Origin: an uncultured Bacilli bacterium
GTDB lineage: Bacteria; Bacillota_I; Bacilli_A; RF39; UBA660
Reading direction: 5' to 3'
DNA length: 15,079 bases
NCBI GenBank assembly: GCA_947630095.1
Contig: CANRGI010000012.1
Location: 1-15,079, forward strand
Shown: positions 7,444 to 14,105 of the stretch, one piece after another
How the letters are laid out: each line of letters opens with the position of its first letter
Numbering within the stretch: position 1 is the stretch's first letter
Notes under the pieces: model-generated
Seen by the model: the letters and a program-made list of their open reading frames with translations, nothing else
The model's database searches: none
What the model was told of the DNA's origin: nothing
Translations under genes and position numbers: made by a program

Positions 7444-8523
7444 ATGTGGTATATAGTAATTAGTTTGTTAGTTATAGTAATAGTTTTATTATTAATTTTA
7501 TTAAAGAAATTAGATAGTAAAAATGATAATGATTTAACTTTAAAATTAAGTAAAATAGAAACTGATATAGTAAAAGAAATTGGTGAGTTTAAAGTAGATT
7601 TAGTTAGAGTTTTATCAAGTGACTTTAATTCTCTTAATGATAGAATAGAAATTAGATTAAAAGATATTAACAATAAAGTTAATGAAAGATTAGACGTTAA
7701 TTTTGAAAAGACTAATAAAACTTTTAACAACGTACTAGAGAGACTTGCTAGAATAGACGAAGCCCAAAAGAAAATAGACTCTTTAAGTAATGATATTATA
7801 AGTTTAGAGTCCATTTTAACAGATAAAAAAAGTAGGGGTATATTTGGAGAAGTTAATTTAAATCATATTCTATCTAGCATATTTGGAGAAAAAAACGATA
7901 AAATATATAAAACACAATACACACTAACTACAGGCACTATTGCAGATGCCATACTTTTTGCCCCAGTTCCTTTAGGTAATATTTGTATTGATAGTAAATT
8001 CCCTTTAGAAAATTATAGATATATGTTAGAAAAAGGTATAACTGAAGAAGAAAGAAAAAAGAGAGAAAAATTATTTGAATTAGATGTAAAAAGACACATA
8101 GACGCTATTAGTGATAAATATATAATAAAGGGAGAAACTAGTGACGAAGCAATAATGTTTTTACCAGCAGAAGCAATATTTGCTGAAATAAATGCCTATC
8201 ACGAAAGTCTTATCAGATATGCTTATACTAAACACGTATACATTGCAAGTCCAACAACCCTAATGTCATTACTTACTATCATTGAAGCAATTTTAATGGG
8301 TATAGAAAGAGATAAGTATGCTTCTGTTATCCATATTGAACTTAATAAATTAGGAGAAGAATTTTTAAGATATAAAGATAGATGGGATAAACTAAGTTCT
8401 CACATAGAAACAGTGAGTAAAGATGTAAGAGATATTCACATTACTACAGATAAAATTACAAAAAGATTTGATTCAATTAGTAATGTTAATATACAAAATC
8501 AAATAGAAGGAGGTGAAAAATAA
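7444..8523 (+). CDS. rmuC: RmuC-type DNA recombination protein (predicted nuclease)
   Basis: 359 residues. An N-terminal membrane anchor (residues 2-23) is followed by a coiled coil (about 27-125) and the RmuC domain (about 128-330). Family motifs seen are SRGIFGE (130-136), IDSKFPL (180-188 region, with D183 and K185) and IMFLPAE (237-243), then the IASPTTLM stretch. RmuC belongs to the PD-(D/E)xK-like nuclease group; in E. coli it limits inversion rearrangements at short inverted repeats. Here it is anchored at the membrane, so it may act on DNA near the envelope. AAGGAG lies 5 bases before the ATG. Its stop TAA overlaps the next gene's ATG by one base, and that gene's Shine-Dalgarno lies in the last rmuC codons, so the two products are probably made together. 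Confidence 0.9.
   Translation: MWYIVISLLVIVIVLLLILLKKLDSKNDNDLTLKLSKIETDIVKEIGEFKVDLVRVLSSDFNSLNDRIEIRLKDINNKVNERLDVNFEKTNKTFNNVLERLARIDEAQKKIDSLSNDIISLESILTDKKSRGIFGEVNLNHILSSIFGEKNDKIYKTQYTLTTGTIADAILFAPVPLGNICIDSKFPLENYRYMLEKGITEEERKKREKLFELDVKRHIDAISDKYIIKGETSDEAIMFLPAEAIFAEINAYHESLIRYAYTKHVYIASPTTLMSLLTIIEAILMGIERDKYASVIHIELNKLGEEFLRYKDRWDKLSSHIETVSKDVRDIHITTDKITKRFDSISNVNIQNQIEGGEK
8507..8515 (+). promoter_or_regulatory. Strong ribosome binding site for translational coupling of the slipin to rmuC
   Basis: AAGGAGGTG is a near-perfect Shine-Dalgarno inside the 3' end of rmuC, 7 bases before ATG 8523, which overlaps the rmuC stop as TAATG. Confidence 0.85.
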
Positions 8524-9299
8524 TGTTAGCAGCAATTCTAAGTTTATTATTTCCTATTATAATCGTTATAGTAATAGTGCTTTTATCTTCAATAAAGCAA
8601 ATAAATGAATATGAAAGAGGTATTATGTTTAGGTTCGGTAAATATTTTAAAATAATGAACCCAGGTTGGAATTTAGTATTACCTATAATAGATACTTATA
8701 AAAAAGTAGATATAAGAACTAAAACAGTAGACGTTCCAGAACAAGAAGCAATAACTAAAGATAACGTTTCTGTTCGTATTAATGCAGTATTATATTATAA
8801 GGTATTTGATGCTTCAAAAGCAGTTCTTGCAGTAGAAAACTTTAACTATGCAGTTAGCCAATTAGCCCAAACAACTATGAGAAATACAGTAGGTTCAGTT
8901 AGTTTAGACGAACTTTTAAGTGAAAGAGATAAAATAAGTTCAACAATATGTAAAATAGTTGATGAAGCAACAGACCCATGGGGAATAAAAGTAGAAAATG
9001 TTGAATTAAAAGACATAAGTTTACCAGAAGAAATGAAAAGAGTAATCGCTCGTGTAGCAGAAGCAGAAAGAGAAAAATTAGCAGTAATAACTAAAGCACA
9101 CGGAGAAGTAGAAGCAAGTGAGAATTTAAGAAAAGCAGCAGAAAATATGGCAACTGCCCCAGGAGCACTACATTTAAGAACACTTGAAACTATAAACGAT
9201 TTAAGTAGTGACCAATCTAATACTGTAATATTTGCCCTACCTATAGAAGTCTTAAAAGCAATAGAAGGCTTTGCAGAAAAAGAAAGAGGTAAAAAGTAA
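8523..9299 (+). CDS. Slipin/stomatin-type SPFH (band 7) membrane protein
   Basis: 258 residues. A membrane segment (about 5-24) precedes a full SPFH domain (about 25-200): INEYERGIMFRFGKY, NPGWNLVLPIIDT, VDIRTKTVDVPEQEAITKDN and the later GIKVENVELKDISLP and AEAEREKLAVITKAHGE stretches are typical of prokaryotic slipins. A short alanine-rich helix and the TVIFALPIEVL segment follow. Slipins build ring- or cage-like oligomers on membranes and organise microdomains or regulate partner proteins. Their commonest genetic partner is an NfeD-type protease or OB-fold protein. No NfeD gene is adjacent; the partner here is rmuC, with overlapping codons. A terminator follows at once, so the unit is just these two genes. 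Confidence 0.92.
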   Translation: MLAAILSLLFPIIIVIVIVLLSSIKQINEYERGIMFRFGKYFKIMNPGWNLVLPIIDTYKKVDIRTKTVDVPEQEAITKDNVSVRINAVLYYKVFDASKAVLAVENFNYAVSQLAQTTMRNTVGSVSLDELLSERDKISSTICKIVDEATDPWGIKVENVELKDISLPEEMKRVIARVAEAEREKLAVITKAHGEVEASENLRKAAENMATAPGALHLRTLETINDLSSDQSNTVIFALPIEVLKAIEGFAEKERGKK

Positions 9300-9332
9300 A
9301 AACTGTTATAATTTCTAGCAGTTTTTTCTTTT
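9298..9332 (+). terminator. Intrinsic terminator of the rmuC-slipin unit
   Basis: Arms 9298-9308 (AAAAACTGTTA) and 9316-9326 pair over 11 bp with one G-T pair, around a 7-base loop; T-rich run to 9332. It starts in the stop codon. Confidence 0.85.
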
Positions 9333-9361
9333 ACGAACATTTTACGTCAAAAAATTGCAAG

Positions 9362-9390
9362 TTGTCACTTTACTTAACTTGTGCTATTAT
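9362..9390 (+). promoter_or_regulatory. Strong promoter of the coiled-coil gene pair
   Basis: TTGTCA (9362-9367), 17-bp spacer ending in TGC, then TATTAT (9385-9390): good -35 plus an extended -10. It is the best-formed promoter in the window. Confidence 0.75.
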
Positions 9391-9404
9391 ATTAGTAGAA
9401 GAAT

Positions 9405-9411
9405 AAGGTGG
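9405..9411 (+). promoter_or_regulatory. Ribosome binding site fixing the first coiled-coil protein start at 9417
   Basis: AAGGTGG lies 5 bases before ATG 9417. The in-frame GTG at 9408 lies within this site, so it is not the start. Confidence 0.75.
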
Positions 9412-9416
9412 TTGAA

Positions 9417-10880
9417 ATGAATTCGAATTATGAAGCAATTTTTAGTTTAATAGAACTTTTAGTAAAAAAGGCTGGTTTTGACGTTACTAAAGACTATAGC
9501 GAAAATGAACTAGAAAAAACAAAAGAAAGAATAAAAGAATTATCTAATAAAAAGACAACTACTGCTAGTAAAAAAACTATTTCTTCTATTATAGAAAATT
9601 TAAAGTTAAGAGAGTCTGCCTTAGAAAACAATGCAGAGATAGTAGGAAAGAGTTTATTAGAAGCATATAAACAAGAAAGTAGTTATGATTTAGTTAAAGA
9701 TAAAATAGAATTACTTGGTTCTCTTGCATTAGAAGGCACTAATGAAATAACAGTTAGTTCAGTATATGAAAGATTAAAAACATTAGAAAATGAATATAAA
9801 GAATTAAAAAATAAAATAGAAACATATGATTATATTAATAGAGAAGAAAAAGAAATGGACACTAGATATAAAACATATTTAGAAAATAAAATAAGTTCTT
9901 TAGTAAAAGAAATCGAATCTGTTAATAATGAATTAAATAACTTAAAAGAAGTAGAAACAAAAGACGAAGGAATAGTAACTGAATTAAAAGATTACATATC
10001 TAAATTAAATATAGATAAAGAAAAAATAAACAAAGCATCTAAAATGGCAATAAAAAGTAGTGTAAACTTTGATGTATGGGAAAGACTAGAAAAATTAAAA
10101 AGTGGTACTAATGAAAAGTTTACAAAAGCAAATGAATTACTAACTAAAACAGAAAATATGTTAAATGATGTAAAAACTACAAAAAATAATTTATTTGATA
10201 GAAAAAATACCCTAGCAGCAGAAAAACAAAGATGTCTAAATAAATTAAATACTATAACTTCTAAATTAAATGATAACAAATATGATAATTCCCCAGAAAA
10301 AATGATAGATATAAACAATAGTGAAATAATGAAACTAGAAATAAATAGTCTCTCTAATAAAAAAGATGTTGTATATGTAGATGCTAATAAAGTAAAAGAA
10401 GAATTAATAAAAGCATGGACAGGTACAAAATTTAGTGAATCAGTCATATTAGAAAATATAAATAAAAAGGGTAATGAAAAAGTTAATAATTTGTCAACTT
10501 TACAAGATACTGAAATAAAAGAAGAAACACCTAATATAGATAGAGAAAACGAAATAGAAAGCACTAAAGTTGACACAGAACTAGATAGTATTATTGACGA
10601 AGAAGTGTCAAAAATTGAAAAAATAGAAGAAGATTTAAAAGAGATAATTGACAAAACAGAGAATTTTAGAGATAATATAGTAGATAATACTTCTACTGAC
10701 AATTTTCAAGAACCTATAGAAATTATCAGTGATATGAGTTTAAATGACAACTTAATAGATAATGTTGACAGTGAAACATTAGAAGTTTTAGATAGTATTA
10801 CTGAAAAAGTAAATAGTGAAGAAGAAAAACCAGTAATGGAAGTAAAAGAAGAAAAGAATAAAATGGAATTGGATTGGTGA
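9417..10880 (+). CDS. Cytoplasmic coiled-coil protein A of unknown function (paralogue of the next gene)
   Basis: 487 residues from ATG 9417 (AAGGTGG at 9405-9411). No signal or membrane segment. Layout: an N-terminal block with LVKKAG (residues 13-18); a helical block around VGKSLLEAYK (76-85); immediately after it a block TYDYINREEKEMD (136-148) continuing YKTYLENKI; long coiled coils to about 310; a compact block VYVDANKVKEELIKAW (319-334); then a very acidic, probably disordered tail (335-487). The same four blocks occur in the next protein, with the second and third in reverse order. Extremely rich in Lys, Glu, Asn and Leu, as expected for coiled coils in an AT-rich genome, so distant similarity to SMC-like or EzrA-like proteins would be uninformative. 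I do not recognise the family. A structural or scaffold role is the most that can be inferred. The gap to the next gene is 6 bases. Confidence 0.85.
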   Translation: MNSNYEAIFSLIELLVKKAGFDVTKDYSENELEKTKERIKELSNKKTTTASKKTISSIIENLKLRESALENNAEIVGKSLLEAYKQESSYDLVKDKIELLGSLALEGTNEITVSSVYERLKTLENEYKELKNKIETYDYINREEKEMDTRYKTYLENKISSLVKEIESVNNELNNLKEVETKDEGIVTELKDYISKLNIDKEKINKASKMAIKSSVNFDVWERLEKLKSGTNEKFTKANELLTKTENMLNDVKTTKNNLFDRKNTLAAEKQRCLNKLNTITSKLNDNKYDNSPEKMIDINNSEIMKLEINSLSNKKDVVYVDANKVKEELIKAWTGTKFSESVILENINKKGNEKVNNLSTLQDTEIKEETPNIDRENEIESTKVDTELDSIIDEEVSKIEKIEEDLKEIIDKTENFRDNIVDNTSTDNFQEPIEIISDMSLNDNLIDNVDSETLEVLDSITEKVNSEEEKPVMEVKEEKNKMELDW

Positions 10881-10886
10881 TGAAAA

Positions 10887-12470
10887 ATGAATTACAGAGC
10901 ATTAGAAGATTTAGTAGGAATTTTGGTAAAGAAAGCAGGTTATAAACTAAGTGATTTAAGAGTTGAAGAAGATATTGACTTTATGGAAGAAAGAAAAGTA
11001 GCCTTAGAAGGAGAAATATCTTCATTAAAGACTAAATTAGATACTTACAAATATATTGATAAAGACGAAAAAACTAAAGACGAAGAAGAAAAGAGATATT
11101 TAGAAGAAACACTAAACACTCTAACTAATAGTCTTGCTGATTTAGATTCTAAATTAAATGATAAGAGTATCAAAACAGGTGTTAGAAGAAAACTATATGG
11201 AGAAAAAACTCTATTAGAAAATGAAATAACAGATGTTGAAGAATTATTAGAATTAGCAAACTTAAAATTAGAAAATAAATTATATTTTGACCAAAATACT
11301 AAATCTAAAGACGAAGTAAATTTAGCCGTATTAGAAAGTGAACTAGAAGAAGTAGAAAAAAGTTTAGAAGAAAAATATATAAACCCAGTTGTTATTGGTA
11401 ATAAACTTTTAGATGCTTTTAAAGAAGGTAAACCATTTGGTGCAGTAAGTGACATATTTGAAATTTTAACTACTAAAGCGAGAAATGAATATGATAGAAC
11501 TACTAAAGAAGTAAAAGATAGTAATATATTTGAATTAATGGATAGATATACTACTATGAAAAGAGATGTTGCTACTAATTTAGAAAATAATGGATACGCT
11601 AATGAAGATATAAGACAAAGTTTATTTGAAAAAGAAAGATATCATAATAGTAGAATAGATACTTTTAAAAATACATTAGATGGTATTGATAAGAGAAAAG
11701 CAGAATTATCTACATTAATAGACGAATCAAAGAAACTATATGATAGTATACATAAAGAAAGAGAACAAAAAGAAGACAAACTAAACTTCTTAGTAGATGT
11801 TCTTTATAATGAATCTAATTTAGTATTAGAAGAAGAAGATTATAAACGCGCTATTGCTGATTTAAGAGTAGAAATAGCAGACGATAAATACTTAGAAAAT
11901 AAATATGATTCTGATATCCAAAGTTTCAAAGACGAAATAAAGAATTTAGATATAAATTATACTAATATAAATAATGAAATTTCAGTAGAAGAAAGAAGCC
12001 TAGACATAATTCACGAAAAACTAAATAATAATGCAGTAGATTTATTAGCAAAATTTGAAGACAAAGTAAACTTCTTAGTATACTCAAACAGAGTAGATAG
12101 TCTAGTTAATGAACAACAATATTTATATGTTAATGTTGATGTAATTAAAGACGAAGTAATAAGTTTATGGAATAAAGGCGACGACGATAGTACACCTAAT
12201 AAAAAACCTACTAATAAATTTACAAAAGTAGATACTAGACGTGAACCAGTTAGACCAGTAGAAAACAAAAAAACTGAAGAAGAAAAAGAAGAAGAACTTT
12301 TAACTTCTATATATAATAAATCTATGGAAATGCCTAGAGAAGAAAAAACTACCGAGCCAGAAAAAACACCTGAGCCTGTGATAACACCTCCTACAAGTCC
12401 AGAAGTTAATACACCTCCAGAAGTTAAACCTGAAACTGAACAAGTAGAAGTAATAGATTATTTAGAATAA
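10887..12470 (+). CDS. Cytoplasmic coiled-coil protein B of unknown function (paralogue of the preceding gene)
   Basis: 527 residues; GGTGA overlapping the upstream stop (10876-10880) serves as Shine-Dalgarno 6 bases before the ATG. No membrane segment. The N-terminus MNYRALEDLVGILVKKAGY matches that of protein A. Block TYKYIDKDEKTKDEEE (53-68, then RYLEE) corresponds to A's residues 136 onward; block VVIGNKLLDAFK (168-179) corresponds to A's 76-85; block YLYVNVDVIKDEVISLW (412-428) corresponds to A's 319-334. Between the blocks lie long coiled coils. The tail (429-527) differs from A's: it is Pro/Thr/Glu-rich (for example TPEPVITPPTSPE) and ends in IDYLE. Tandem position, shared termini and shared promoter suggest an obligate pair, possibly hetero-oligomeric; this is inference. 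Function unknown. Ends in a terminator shared with the DNA that the IS transposase frame reads into. Confidence 0.85.
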   Translation: MNYRALEDLVGILVKKAGYKLSDLRVEEDIDFMEERKVALEGEISSLKTKLDTYKYIDKDEKTKDEEEKRYLEETLNTLTNSLADLDSKLNDKSIKTGVRRKLYGEKTLLENEITDVEELLELANLKLENKLYFDQNTKSKDEVNLAVLESELEEVEKSLEEKYINPVVIGNKLLDAFKEGKPFGAVSDIFEILTTKARNEYDRTTKEVKDSNIFELMDRYTTMKRDVATNLENNGYANEDIRQSLFEKERYHNSRIDTFKNTLDGIDKRKAELSTLIDESKKLYDSIHKEREQKEDKLNFLVDVLYNESNLVLEEEDYKRAIADLRVEIADDKYLENKYDSDIQSFKDEIKNLDINYTNINNEISVEERSLDIIHEKLNNNAVDLLAKFEDKVNFLVYSNRVDSLVNEQQYLYVNVDVIKDEVISLWNKGDDDSTPNKKPTNKFTKVDTRREPVRPVENKKTEEEKEEELLTSIYNKSMEMPREEKTTEPEKTPEPVITPPTSPEVNTPPEVKPETEQVEVIDYLE

Positions 12471-12471
12471 T

Positions 12472-12498
12472 ACTATGGTTAAATTCCATAGTTTTTTT
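12472..12498 (+). terminator. Intrinsic terminator of the coiled-coil unit
   Basis: ACTATGG (12472-12478) pairs with CCATAGT (12486-12492), loop of 7, T run 12492-12498. The minus-strand stop codon of the IS transposase frame (12479-12481) lies in the loop. Confidence 0.85.
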
Positions 12499-13816
12499 CT
12501 ACCCATAAAAAATTAAAAATATTAGGTTCATAAACATTGAGGAGTGATAGTACTCCTTTTTTCTTTCTAAAAATATTAGTTATAATTAATATTTTGGCTT
12601 TAAAATTTTTAAAATTTCTATAACCAAAGGCTATTCTTTTTATTAACTTACAAGTGTTGTTATTTCTTTCCATAACTCCATTGCTATATGGTTGTTCTAA
12701 TGTATTTTTTATATATTCTTTAAATTCTCTTAATGTTTTTATTGAAGTTTGCATATAATCAGAAATTTCTTCATTTTCCTCTTTAATTATTTTTTCTAAT
12801 AATTCATAGTCATTTCTTTGTATTGCATATAATAAACTTTGATATGCATTGTATGTTTTTTCTAATTCTTTATTTTGTTTTAATAAATAATCTACAGCAT
12901 CTACTTCTGTCATTAAATTCTTAAAAAATAAATATTTATTCCAATAACTAAAATTTAACTCTTGTCTTGGTTTAAATAATAAGTTTTTATATCTTTTAAA
13001 TTTTCTATAATTTAGTTTATCTTTTTTCATTACTCTTATTCTAGTTTTATTTAAACTTCTAGTTAATAACTGTACTATATGAAATCTATCTATTATTATT
13101 TTTGTATTTGGAAACATTTTATTAATTAAACCTATATATGGTTTATACATGTCCATTACTACAAATTTTACTTTTTTTCTTGCAGTTAGAGAATAATAAG
13201 AAAAATATTTTTCTAAATTTGTTATAGTTCTATCTAATTCTAAATCTATTGTTTTTCCTGTTTTTGCATCACATATATTAAATGCCATAATTTTCTTAAA
13301 TGCTGTAAATTCGTCTATACATATTGCTTCAGGTAAATAATTTTTATAAAGTTTATCTGTATTATAAATTGTATCAATAGTCCTTTGAACAGTCATATTA
13401 GATATATTAAGTTGTTTAGATATAAATAAATTTGTAACCATCTCTTTAGCATAATTTATAATTGCATATTTAGTATTATTACTAATATGGCATCTATAAT
13501 TTACTATAGTAGTTTTTGATACAAATATTTTATTGCAATTTTTACATTTATATTTTTGCTTTTTCAATTCTAAATAACTTTCCAATTCAGATATTTTAGG
13601 TATCTTTATTAAAGATTTTTTTGTTCCATTTTTAATTATAGTGTTGTTATTAACGCTTCCACATACTGGACAATTATCAAAATTATTTTGTAAATATCCT
13701 ATTACGACAATAACTCTTTTATTATTAATTTTTCTATTTTCAATAAAATTTTCACTAAAATTAATATTTTTATCTTCCATATTTAACAAATTTAATATAT
13801 AATTCTTATTAGACAT
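12479..13816 (-). CDS. ISL3-family transposase (DDE type), reading frame ends in host DNA
   Basis: 445 residues. An N-terminal zinc finger (C49, C52, C91, C94) is followed by a helix-turn-helix region (about 128-150) and the ISL3 DDE domain: D168 in CIDEF, D222 in VVMDMYKPY, the family's IDRFHIV (242-248), and E383 in SNGVMERNNN followed by KRIAFGYRNF. This enzyme cuts and joins the element's inverted repeats. AAGGTG lies 8 bases before the ATG. No damage is visible in the catalytic core. The oddity is the C-terminus: the left end of the IS is at 12525, so only residues 1-430 plus two bases of codon 431 are element-encoded; the last 14 residues and the stop come from the target duplication and the neighbouring terminator. 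Since the split codon is CCN, residue 431 is always Pro. Confidence 0.92.
   Translation of the reverse strand: MSNKNYILNLLNMEDKNINFSENFIENRKINNKRVIVVIGYLQNNFDNCPVCGSVNNNTIIKNGTKKSLIKIPKISELESYLELKKQKYKCKNCNKIFVSKTTIVNYRCHISNNTKYAIINYAKEMVTNLFISKQLNISNMTVQRTIDTIYNTDKLYKNYLPEAICIDEFTAFKKIMAFNICDAKTGKTIDLELDRTITNLEKYFSYYSLTARKKVKFVVMDMYKPYIGLINKMFPNTKIIIDRFHIVQLLTRSLNKTRIRVMKKDKLNYRKFKRYKNLLFKPRQELNFSYWNKYLFFKNLMTEVDAVDYLLKQNKELEKTYNAYQSLLYAIQRNDYELLEKIIKEENEEISDYMQTSIKTLREFKEYIKNTLEQPYSNGVMERNNNTCKLIKRIAFGYRNFKNFKAKILIITNIFRKKKGVLSLLNVYEPNIFNFLWVEKNYGI
12517..12524. repeat. Left copy of the 8-bp target site duplication
   Basis: AAATATTA directly abuts the left inverted repeat and is repeated exactly at 13932-13939. 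Eight bases is the duplication size known for ISL3-family elements. Confidence 0.9.
12525..12548. repeat. Left terminal inverted repeat of the IS
   Basis: 24 bases starting GGTTCATAAAC; identical to the reverse complement of 13908-13931. It encodes the last residues of the transposase contained in the element (ending NVYE plus two bases of a Pro codon). Confidence 0.93.
12540..12562 (+). terminator. Inward-facing terminator at the left IS end
   Basis: AGGAGT (12540-12545, within the inverted repeat) pairs with ACTCCT (12552-12557), loop of 6, Ts 12557-12562. It would stop rightward transcription entering from the coiled-coil operon, which would run antisense to the transposase. Confidence 0.7.
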
Positions 13817-13844
13817 AACACCAACACCTTATTTTCCAAATTTA

Positions 13845-13873
13845 ATTATAACAGGTTATTGATGTTATGTCTT
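13845..13873 (-). promoter_or_regulatory. Transposase promoter
   Basis: On the minus strand AAGACA (13868-13873), 17-bp spacer, then TATAAT (13845-13850) preceded by TGT, an extended -10. It lies inside the IS, downstream of the right-end terminator. Confidence 0.65.
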
Positions 13874-13883
13874 TTTGTTTGTG

Positions 13884-13913
13884 AAAAAAAGTGATGATTT
13901 TATTTCCATCACT
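13884..13913 (-). terminator. Inward-facing terminator at the right IS end
   Basis: On the minus strand AGTGATG (13913-13907, six of its seven bases in the inverted repeat) pairs with CATCACT (13896-13890), loop of 10, followed by a 7-base T run to 13884. It would stop leftward transcription from uppP before the transposase promoter. Confidence 0.7.
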
Positions 13914-13931
13914 CCTCAATGTTTATGAACC
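13908..13931. repeat. Right terminal inverted repeat of the IS
   Basis: 24 bases, exact reverse complement of 12525-12548. Confidence 0.93.
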
Positions 13932-13939
13932 AAATATTA
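13932..13939. repeat. Right copy of the 8-bp target site duplication
   Basis: AAATATTA, identical to 12517-12524. Confidence 0.9.
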
Positions 13940-13948
13940 AAGCAGGTG

Positions 13949-14054
13949 ACCGAATAGTGACCGAACGACCAAATGTTGCCCGAAAGTGCCTAAATAAGGG
14001 ACTTTATGGTGACCAAAAGGTAACCAAATGTGACCGAATAGTGACCGAATAACT
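13949..14054. repeat. Array of about ten degenerate ~11-bp repeats
   Basis: The stretch divides into units of mostly 10-12 bp (one of 8) with consensus close to ACCRAATNGTG: ACCGAATAGTG, ACCGAACG, ACCAAATGTTG, CCCGAAAGTG, CCTAAATAAGGG, ACTTTATGGTG, ACCAAAAGGTA, ACCAAATGTG, ACCGAATAGTG, ACCGAATAACT. A 20-base block GTGACCGAATAGTGACCGAA occurs identically at 13946 and 14030. The region is visibly richer in G and C than its surroundings, has no open frame on either strand worth calling, and sits between the IS and the uppP terminator. The period is about one helical turn, as in arrays bound by a protein on one DNA face. Function unknown. The remaining bases to 14079 show nothing else. Confidence 0.75.
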
Positions 14055-14079
14055 CTAACTAACATATTTTTTACCCAAC

Positions 14080-14102
14080 AAAAAAAGGAAGAAAACCTTC
14101 CT
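14080..14102 (-). terminator. Intrinsic terminator of uppP
   Basis: On the minus strand AGGAAG (14102-14097) pairs with CTTCCT (14091-14086), loop of 5, T run to 14080, starting 4 bases after the stop. Confidence 0.85.
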
Positions 14103-14105
14103 AAT

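Larger units (their letters stand above)
12525..13931 (-). mobile_element. Complete ISL3-family insertion sequence, 1407 bp
   Basis: Bounded by perfect 24-bp terminal inverted repeats (12525-12548 and 13908-13931), both beginning GGTTCATAAACATTGAGGAG read inward, and flanked by an exact 8-bp duplication AAATATTA. It carries one transposase gene on the minus strand with its own promoter near the right end. Both ends hold inward-facing terminators. Perfect repeats, perfect target duplication and an intact gene indicate a recent insertion. The target lies in the gap between the convergent coiled-coil unit and uppP, 18 bases past the coiled-coil terminator's T run. The transposase frame runs out of the left end into host DNA. 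Confidence 0.92.

Noticed and set aside
9992..10702. Long minus-strand open frame opposite coiled-coil gene A
   Set aside because: It is a Ser/Phe/Leu-rich antisense shadow of Glu/Lys/Asn-rich codons, with no ribosome site or known motif. Other long antisense frames (2732-3046, 7344-7814, 8846-9340, 11045-11455) are the same kind of artefact.
12512..13944. Extending the IS inverted repeats outward by the further AATATT match
   Set aside because: The extra match comes from the near-palindromic target duplication AAATATTA, which is a direct repeat flanking the GGTTC ends; ISL3 elements duplicate 8 bp.
13946..14049. The ACCGAATAGTG repeats as a CRISPR array
   Set aside because: Units are about 11 bp and abut one another with no unique spacers; no cas genes are near.
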